Of a stretch of DNA of 35,798 bases, positions 30,903 through 35,798 are shown piece after piece. The DNA is from an uncultured Anaerolineaceae bacterium (GTDB lineage: Bacteria; Chloroflexota; Anaerolineae; Anaerolineales; Anaerolineaceae). The stretch spans positions 1-35,798 of the forward strand of contig CALIHP010000007.1 in assembly GCA_938020565.1 (NCBI GenBank), written 5' to 3'. A program made the translations under genes and the position numbers. Each line of letters opens with the position of its first letter. Positions within the stretch are counted from its first letter, which is position 1. The notes beneath the pieces were generated by a model that had not been told where the DNA came from, did not search any database, and saw only the letters and a program-made list of their open reading frames with translations.

Positions 30903-31236
30903 ATGTACTGCCTTCATTTCCTATGATTTCTATTGATCACGCGCCTTCACAAACGCAGGAATTCCTGATAAGCATGTTAATTTCTCAACAAATTATAAGG
31001 GAAGCGGCCCTGAGTTTTCAGCCGGAGGATAAGAATTCCGAAAGAAGCGAATTTCTGATGAAATGTTAAAAAATTAACCTGAGGTGAACTGTAGAAAGCT
31101 GGAATATCGGATGAAAAACTGATAATTTACAGGAATTCTTTTGCATTGTAAAAATAGGGAGATGGTAAAAAACCGGGCTGAGAAAAGCCAGCTTTTCAAA
31201 AAAAGACCGGGAAAAATAAACAAAGGAGAAAACAAG
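30903..31236. promoter_or_regulatory. Divergent intergenic region with small dyads
   Basis: This 334-base stretch separates the AraC regulator from the operon it faces. GTTAAAAAATTAAC at 31065..31078 is a palindrome, and GAAAAGC-CA-GCTTTTC at 31182..31197 is a second dyad just before the ribosome-binding site of the hydrolase gene. No good -35/-10 pair was found. The upstream in-frame codons from 31141 are considered leader, since no start signal goes with them. Confidence 0.35.
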
Positions 31237-32203
31237 ATGTGTAAGAAGAAAGTTATTATCGATTCGGACTATGGCACTTATTACGATGATGCCTTCGCTT
31301 TGCTGTATGCTGTACAGAATGACGACCTTGACATTCTTGCAGTGAACTCTTCATACGGCGATACGGCAATTCGTGCAAGGATCGCCAAGAAGCTCCTGCG
31401 CGTTGCCGGACGTGAAGAGATCAAAGTAAACGCAGGCATTCCAGGTTCCATGAGCGGTGGCGCTTATATGTTCGGTTTTGAAGGTCAGAACATTCTTACA
31501 GAAGAAGACTGGAAAGACCCCACACTGGCGCCGGACAGCTACAATGCTGATGATGCGATCATTGAGCTGGTTAAAAAGTACCCGCATGAAGTTACCATTA
31601 TTACAACCGGCACCGTCACCAATATCGCTGCGGCTTTGATCAAGGAGCCGAAAGTCGCTGAGCTTGCAAAAGAGCTAATCATGATGGCCGGTGTAGTCGT
31701 CCCGATCGTAGATGAAAAGGGCGTTTCCCGATCCCCGGTCGAAGAATACAACCTGAATAATGATACGTTCGCAGCCCAGATCGTTTGGAAATCCGGTATA
31801 AATATGACTATGGTTCCGATCGACGTTACCCTTAAGGTGCCGCTTGCGCCGGAACAGATCGAACGAATTAAGAACACCGACACTCCGATTGCCCGCCAGG
31901 TTCGCGATATCATCGCCGTATGGCCGGAACAGGAATACATTATCTACACGAGCGTTGGAATCCCGACTGAATTCACAGGTTTATGGCTGCATGATCCCCT
32001 GACGATCGGCGTTGCCAGAGATCGCTCTTTCATTAAGGAGGCACGCCTGCATGTGGATGTCGAGTGTCATTCTTCGTGACATGATCATACGCAACGACAT
32101 TCTACGAACGATCCCGAAGAAGGCGGCTCCGAACATGAGCGTGGCTATTGGTGTGGATAACAAGCGTTTTACTGAAGATTTCACGAACGCTATTTGTAAA
32201 TAG
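31237..32203 (+). pseudogene. Inosine-uridine-type nucleoside hydrolase, frameshifted near its end
   Basis: ATG 31237 is preceded by AAAGGAG (31222..31228). The product opens with KKVIIDSDYGTYYDDAFALL, the metal-binding loop of nucleoside hydrolases, and continues ILAVNSSYGDT, VTIITTGTVTNIAAAL, ELIMMAGV, EYNLNNDTFAAQIVW, LHDPLTIG. At about 32063-32067 the frame shifts; the direct frame stops at TGA 32077..32079, and the normal end (ILRDMIIRNDILRTIPKKAA, VAIGVDNKRFTEDFTNAI) is in another frame to TAG 32203. All catalytic motifs come before the shift, so a shortened protein might keep some activity. The enzyme releases ribose from nucleosides. The binding-protein gene follows after 33 bases. 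Confidence 0.8.
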
Positions 32204-32236
32204 ACAGGCCAATCCATTCTTGGAAGGAAAGAAAAG

Positions 32237-33718
32237 ATGAAAAAGTCTTTATCGTTGCTTCTCGTTGCTGTGATGCTGTATGGCGTGGTGGTTGCCAGCG
32301 TTTTTGCAGCTGATGAGAAAGTTGTTATCAATGTCGGCGTTGGCAGTTTCGCCGCCACAACTGTTTATTCCGCAAAAGAGCAGTTCGAGGCTTCGAACCC
32401 GAACGTTGAAATCAACGTGATCGAGATCCCGTTTGGCTCTCTTTACGAGAAGCTCTGCACTTCTTTTGCGACGAACACCGATGCATATGATATCGTGATT
32501 TACCCCTCCAACTGGCTCTCTGAGTTCATTCAGGGTGGGTCAGTCCTGGCGATCGATGATTATCTTGGCCTGAAAGATAACTGGGATACATTGATCAAAG
32601 CCTACTATGATATGCAGAAATTTGATGGTAAAACCTATGCGATCCCGCTGGATGGCGACTCCATTCTTCTTTATTATCGTAAAGACGCTTTCGAAAACGA
32701 AGAGTATAAAGCCAGGTTCAAGGAACAGTACGGTTATGAGCTCGAAGTCCCGAAGACCTGGACTGAATACATGGACGCTGCTGAATTCTTCAATGGATGG
32801 GACTGGGATGGTGATGGCGAAGTTGACTATGGCACAATTGAAGCCATGGCCCCGAAGGACGTCAACCCCTATATTTTCCTGACTCACGCTGTAACCTATG
32901 CCGCACATCCGAATTACCCTGGCTATACCTTCTTTAATCCTGAAACCATGCAGCCGATGGTCAATGATCCCGCCTACCAGCGCGCGCTGGAAGAATACAA
33001 ACGCATTCTGAAATTAGGTCCTCCGAACATGATCAACTATGGCGGTGGTGATGAACGTGCGGCTTTCCCGGCCGGCGAATCCGCGCTTGCAATTGACTGG
33101 CATGATACCGCGCTTGCTACTCAGAACCCTGATAGCTCCAAGGTGAAGGAACTGGTTGGCTATGCTCTGGCTCCCGGAAGCTATGAATGCTGGAACCCGG
33201 AAACTGAACAGTGGGATACCTTTGACGAAGTTCAGTACGCTCCTTATCTGGCTTTCAGCGGCTGGACATCATCAGTGACCTCCACCTGCAAGAACCCGCA
33301 GGTCGCAGTTGACTTCCTCAGCGTGATGGACAACGACGAGAACTCATTGGCAGCCGTTACTACCGATGGTACAGCCCGCAACCCATATCGACTGCAGCAC
33401 CTGACCGATGCTTCAGTTTGGGAGAATTCTCCGATCCATTATTACAACGCGCAGGAATTCATCGATACTGTTCTGAAATCCTACACGCACCCGAACGTAC
33501 AGCTTGATATGCGTCTGCCAAAGGCGGGTTCCTATCTGGATGCGTTGGACCTCGGAGTTTCTCAAGCTCTTTCGGGTGATCTGGACGTCGAAAGCGCGCT
33601 GAATTATGTCGCAGAATCCTGGGAAGAAATTACCGATGAAGAAGGCCGCGACACGCAGAGAGAATTCTATCAGAACACTTACAAGAACGTGACAACCGGT
33701 ACCGGTGTCAGCAAGTAA
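32237..33718 (+). CDS. Extracellular solute-binding protein of a CUT1 ABC importer
   Basis: The 493-residue protein has a Sec signal peptide (MKKSLSLLLVAVMLYGVVVA, cleavage near VFA-AD) and an SBP_bac_1 fold: FEASNPNVEINVIEIPFGSL, YEKLCTSFATNTDAYDIVIY, PLDGDSILLYYRKDAFEN, PKTWTEYMDAAEFF, FPAGESALAIDWHDTALATQ. AAGGAAAG precedes the ATG. Since the operon also encodes a nucleoside hydrolase, the ligand may be a nucleoside or a ribose-containing compound, but CUT1 members more often bind oligosaccharides or polyols. It is very different from the binding protein at 20023..21321. Confidence 0.9.
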   Translation: MKKSLSLLLVAVMLYGVVVASVFAADEKVVINVGVGSFAATTVYSAKEQFEASNPNVEINVIEIPFGSLYEKLCTSFATNTDAYDIVIYPSNWLSEFIQGGSVLAIDDYLGLKDNWDTLIKAYYDMQKFDGKTYAIPLDGDSILLYYRKDAFENEEYKARFKEQYGYELEVPKTWTEYMDAAEFFNGWDWDGDGEVDYGTIEAMAPKDVNPYIFLTHAVTYAAHPNYPGYTFFNPETMQPMVNDPAYQRALEEYKRILKLGPPNMINYGGGDERAAFPAGESALAIDWHDTALATQNPDSSKVKELVGYALAPGSYECWNPETEQWDTFDEVQYAPYLAFSGWTSSVTSTCKNPQVAVDFLSVMDNDENSLAAVTTDGTARNPYRLQHLTDASVWENSPIHYYNAQEFIDTVLKSYTHPNVQLDMRLPKAGSYLDALDLGVSQALSGDLDVESALNYVAESWEEITDEEGRDTQREFYQNTYKNVTTGTGVSK

Positions 33719-33753
33719 TTTCGCAGCTTCGATCTATAATCTTGATTTATGAA

Positions 33754-33792
33754 AGAACGGCTGCCACGAGAGAAATTCTGGGCAGCCGTTCT
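33754..33792 (+). promoter_or_regulatory. Intercistronic stem-loop between binding-protein and permease genes
   Basis: AGAACGGCTGCC (33754..33765) and GGCAGCCGTTCT (33781..33792) form a perfect 12-bp stem with a 15-base loop; no U-run follows. As in the other ABC operon of this window, it sits between the binding-protein gene and the first permease, where partial termination or 3'-end protection raises the binding protein above the channel. Confidence 0.6.
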
Positions 33793-33833
33793 GATTACCC
33801 CTCATTTATAACTGGAAATTTGGAAGACCTGAC

Positions 33834-34769
33834 ATGATTAAGAAAAAACAACCAGATTCTATTAAACATATACTGGTCGCGCCAGCGCTGTTTATGTTTG
33901 TGGCCATTACGATATTTCCCCTGATTTTTAACGTGATCATGAGCTTATGCAACTGGAAATTAGGTGGCTCTATTCGCTTTCTGGGATTGAGCAATTACAT
34001 TTGGGCATTCAAGAACAACGTTTTCTGGAAGACAATGGGGAATACTGTTCTTGTGACTCTCATTTCTGTCACCGTTGAATATCTTCTGGCTTTACTCCTT
34101 GCCTATAACATCAATAAGCTGATATTCGGCAAGAAGATAATCCGCGTTCTGATGTTGCTGCCCATGCTGATGGCTCCTGTTGTGATCGGCTTTATGTGGA
34201 AACAATTATTTAACGAGTTGTATGGCCCATTGAACTATTTTCTCCGATTGTTGGGGGTTGAAGGAGTTCCGTGGATTTCAAAGCGTGGATACTCCATGAC
34301 ATCTATCATCCTGGTAGACATCTGGGAATGGATGCCTTTTATTATTCTGATCCTACTTGCCGGTTTGCAATCGATACCCAAAGAGCCGATTGAGTCAGCG
34401 CGCGTGGACGGCGCCAGTGAATGGCAGATCTTCAAAGACATCATCTTCAAGATGCTGATGCCGTCATCGATCGTTGCGATCACACTGCGATCCATTGAGA
34501 CTTTCAAGATTTTTGACACGATTTATATTACAACTGCCGGTGGACCTGGCGTCTCCAGTATGTCGTCTTCAATGTATGCTTATCAGGTCGGGCTGCGGAA
34601 CTTCTCGCTTGGGAAATCTGCCGCTCTCTGCGTGATCATGCTGATTTTTTTGATGCTCGTTTCGCAGATCGTGCAGAAGGTTCAGGCGAACAGGAAGAAA
34701 AAACAAATGGAAATCATCATTCCGGTTGACGTAGATTTTTCTCAGTATGAAGAGGAGGATCTGGCATGA
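33834..34769 (+). CDS. CUT1 ABC transporter permease (MalF/UgpA-like)
   Basis: The 311-residue protein has six membrane helices (for example HILVAPALFMFVAITIFPLI and VLMLLPMLMAPVVIGFMW). The coupling loop reads IESARVDGASEWQIFKDI followed by FKMLMPSS. The start follows a weak Shine-Dalgarno (GGAAGA). Its last codon overlaps the next permease's start (ATGA). Confidence 0.9.
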   Translation: MIKKKQPDSIKHILVAPALFMFVAITIFPLIFNVIMSLCNWKLGGSIRFLGLSNYIWAFKNNVFWKTMGNTVLVTLISVTVEYLLALLLAYNINKLIFGKKIIRVLMLLPMLMAPVVIGFMWKQLFNELYGPLNYFLRLLGVEGVPWISKRGYSMTSIILVDIWEWMPFIILILLAGLQSIPKEPIESARVDGASEWQIFKDIIFKMLMPSSIVAITLRSIETFKIFDTIYITTAGGPGVSSMSSSMYAYQVGLRNFSLGKSAALCVIMLIFLMLVSQIVQKVQANRKKKQMEIIIPVDVDFSQYEEEDLA

Positions 34770-35626
34770 ACAACAATACGAAAAAAGGCGGATTTACACA
34801 GGTATTGCGTGCGGCACTGATCCTGATATGGATCGTTTGCGTGACGTTCCCTATCTACTGGACGCTGGTAACCTCATTCAAACGACAGGTGGATATTTAT
34901 GGCGGGCCCTTTTTCTTCCCCGGAATAGATTTCACACCGACAATCTCTGCCTGGGATTACCTGCTGAACGGCAACAGCATTTTCACAATGAACCTGCAGA
35001 ACAGCATCATCATCAGCCTGGCCAGTTCGTTTCTGGCACTGGTGATTGGCGCAATGGCGGCGTATGCCCTGACACGCTATCAGTATAACTACCTCGGGCA
35101 GAACAGTGACGGTCTGGCGTTCACGATTCTTTCCCAGAGAATGATGCCGCCGATTGTTGCAGTAATTGCGCTGTATATCATGTTTAGTAAGCTGAGCCTG
35201 CTGGATTCCCATATAGGAATGATCATCGTATACACCTGGATGAATCTGCCAATCACTGTTTACCTGCTGAAAGACTTCTTTGCCGGCATCCCGATTGAAC
35301 TTGAGCATGCGGCGGCGGTGGATGGCTATTCAAAGTTTGATCAATTGCGAAAAATCGTCATCCCGTTGGCTGCGCCTGGACTGGCAGCCTGTTTCACATT
35401 GGCATTCAACTTCGCGTGGAATGAGTTCCTCTTTTCATTGATTATGACGTTTCAGAAAGCACAGACAATTCCGGTCCTGATCTCCAGCCTCAATGCACAG
35501 GAAAAACCGGAATGGGCAATGATCTCAGCACTTGGGATCATCGCGATCATTCCCCCTACCATTATCGCAATTGTTATGGATAAGTATCTGGTTCAGGGTT
35601 TGTCCTTTGGCAGTGCGAGTAAATAG
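34766..35626 (+). CDS. CUT1 ABC transporter permease (MalG/UgpE-like)
   Basis: The 286-residue protein has six hydrophobic segments, the coupling motif LEHAAAVDGYSKFDQLRKI followed by VIPLAAPG, and the usual cytoplasmic end LVQGLSFGSASK. AGGAGG lies ten bases before the ATG. It pairs with the preceding permease. ATPase gene follows after 11 bases. Confidence 0.9.
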   Translation: MNNNTKKGGFTQVLRAALILIWIVCVTFPIYWTLVTSFKRQVDIYGGPFFFPGIDFTPTISAWDYLLNGNSIFTMNLQNSIIISLASSFLALVIGAMAAYALTRYQYNYLGQNSDGLAFTILSQRMMPPIVAVIALYIMFSKLSLLDSHIGMIIVYTWMNLPITVYLLKDFFAGIPIELEHAAAVDGYSKFDQLRKIVIPLAAPGLAACFTLAFNFAWNEFLFSLIMTFQKAQTIPVLISSLNAQEKPEWAMISALGIIAIIPPTIIAIVMDKYLVQGLSFGSASK

Positions 35627-35637
35627 AGGAGAACAAT

Positions 35638-35798
35638 ATGGCAGAGATTCTATTGAAAGATGCTGTAAAAACATTCAATAACGGCAAGTTAACGGCTGTC
35701 AATCATTTCTCCCTGGAATGCCACGATCACGAGTTCATCGCGATTCTTGGTCCGTCGGGAGCAGGGAAAACGACCACGTTGAACCTGATCGCCGGTAT
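35638..35798 (+). CDS. ABC transporter ATP-binding protein (MalK/UgpC-like), 5' part
   Basis: The first 53 codons read MAEILLKDAVKTFNNGKLTA, VNHFSLECHDHEFIAILGPS and GAGKTTTLNLIAG: the A-loop region and Walker A (GPSGAGKTT) of CUT1 ATPases. GAGGAG precedes the ATG. The gene runs out of the window. Unlike the glucan operon, this importer brings its own ATPase. Confidence 0.88.
   Translation, partial: MAEILLKDAVKTFNNGKLTAVNHFSLECHDHEFIAILGPSGAGKTTTLNLIAG

Noticed and set aside
1..35798. CRISPR arrays, tRNA or rRNA genes, transposases, integrases, attachment sites
   Set aside because: I looked for regularly spaced repeats, cloverleaf-like sequences and recombinase motifs and found none. The 1256-bp duplication has only two units. 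The mosaic borders carry no recognisable terminal repeats.

Overview
The window reads as a chromosomal segment of an anaerobic, carbohydrate-fermenting bacterium. A LacI-type sensor fused to a histidine kinase, receivers and an AraC output, GH16 glucanases beside a CUT1 sugar importer, and many CUT1 ABC systems fit Chloroflexota (Anaerolineae/Anaerolineaceae) best. That placement is inference from gene style and is not proven here. No rRNA, tRNA, CRISPR array, transposase or integrase was seen.

The segment is a three-part mosaic. Positions 1 to about 8505 are relatively AT-richer and all minus strand. They hold a defence-like cluster: the 5' end of an AAA ATPase, a DUF262/DUF1524 (GmrSD-type) protein, a frameshifted nucleoside-deoxyribosyltransferase-like gene, a PHP plus ABC/SMC ATPase (TrlF-like), and a 5'-truncated, frameshifted brxL. 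A PNPOx/ferredoxin protein and an intact class-M-like sirtuin (SirTM) follow upstream. Positions about 8505 to 28420 are GC-richer and look like the host backbone. Positions about 28420 to 35798 are again AT-richer. Both compositional borders cut through genes: a native sirTM copy at about 8505 and a nucleoside phosphorylase at about 28420.

Backbone from left to right: a decayed sirTM, a Zn-type macrodomain protein and an Rrf2 regulator form a reversible ADP-ribosylation locus, with the remains of a YwnB-like SDR beyond it. A plus-strand DUF4160 / DUF2442-HTH pair follows. Next is a 1256-bp tandem duplication carrying a secreted 185-aa protein and part of a GHKL kinase; the complete LytTR regulator, kinase and secreted-protein operon is its intact end. 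Positions 15702 to 16440 hold three abutted gene fragments. The minus-strand block 16467 to 24819 is a beta-glucan utilisation locus: hybrid sensor/AraC regulator, sugar-binding protein, two permeases and two GH16 enzymes, with a direct-repeat operator 5' of the import operon. Divergently, a phosphodiesterase-type phosphatase (apparently starting at an ATC codon) and a UMF1-type MFS transporter follow on the plus strand.

The right end is a membrane AraC regulator facing an operon of a nucleoside hydrolase (frameshifted near its end), a solute-binding protein, two permeases and a truncated ATPase gene. This is probably a nucleoside or sugar uptake and cleavage unit. The most interesting points are the mixed defence operon, the three copies of the SirTM gene around a Zn-macrodomain, the ATC start codon, the unevenly diverged tandem duplication and the pile of gene fragments.
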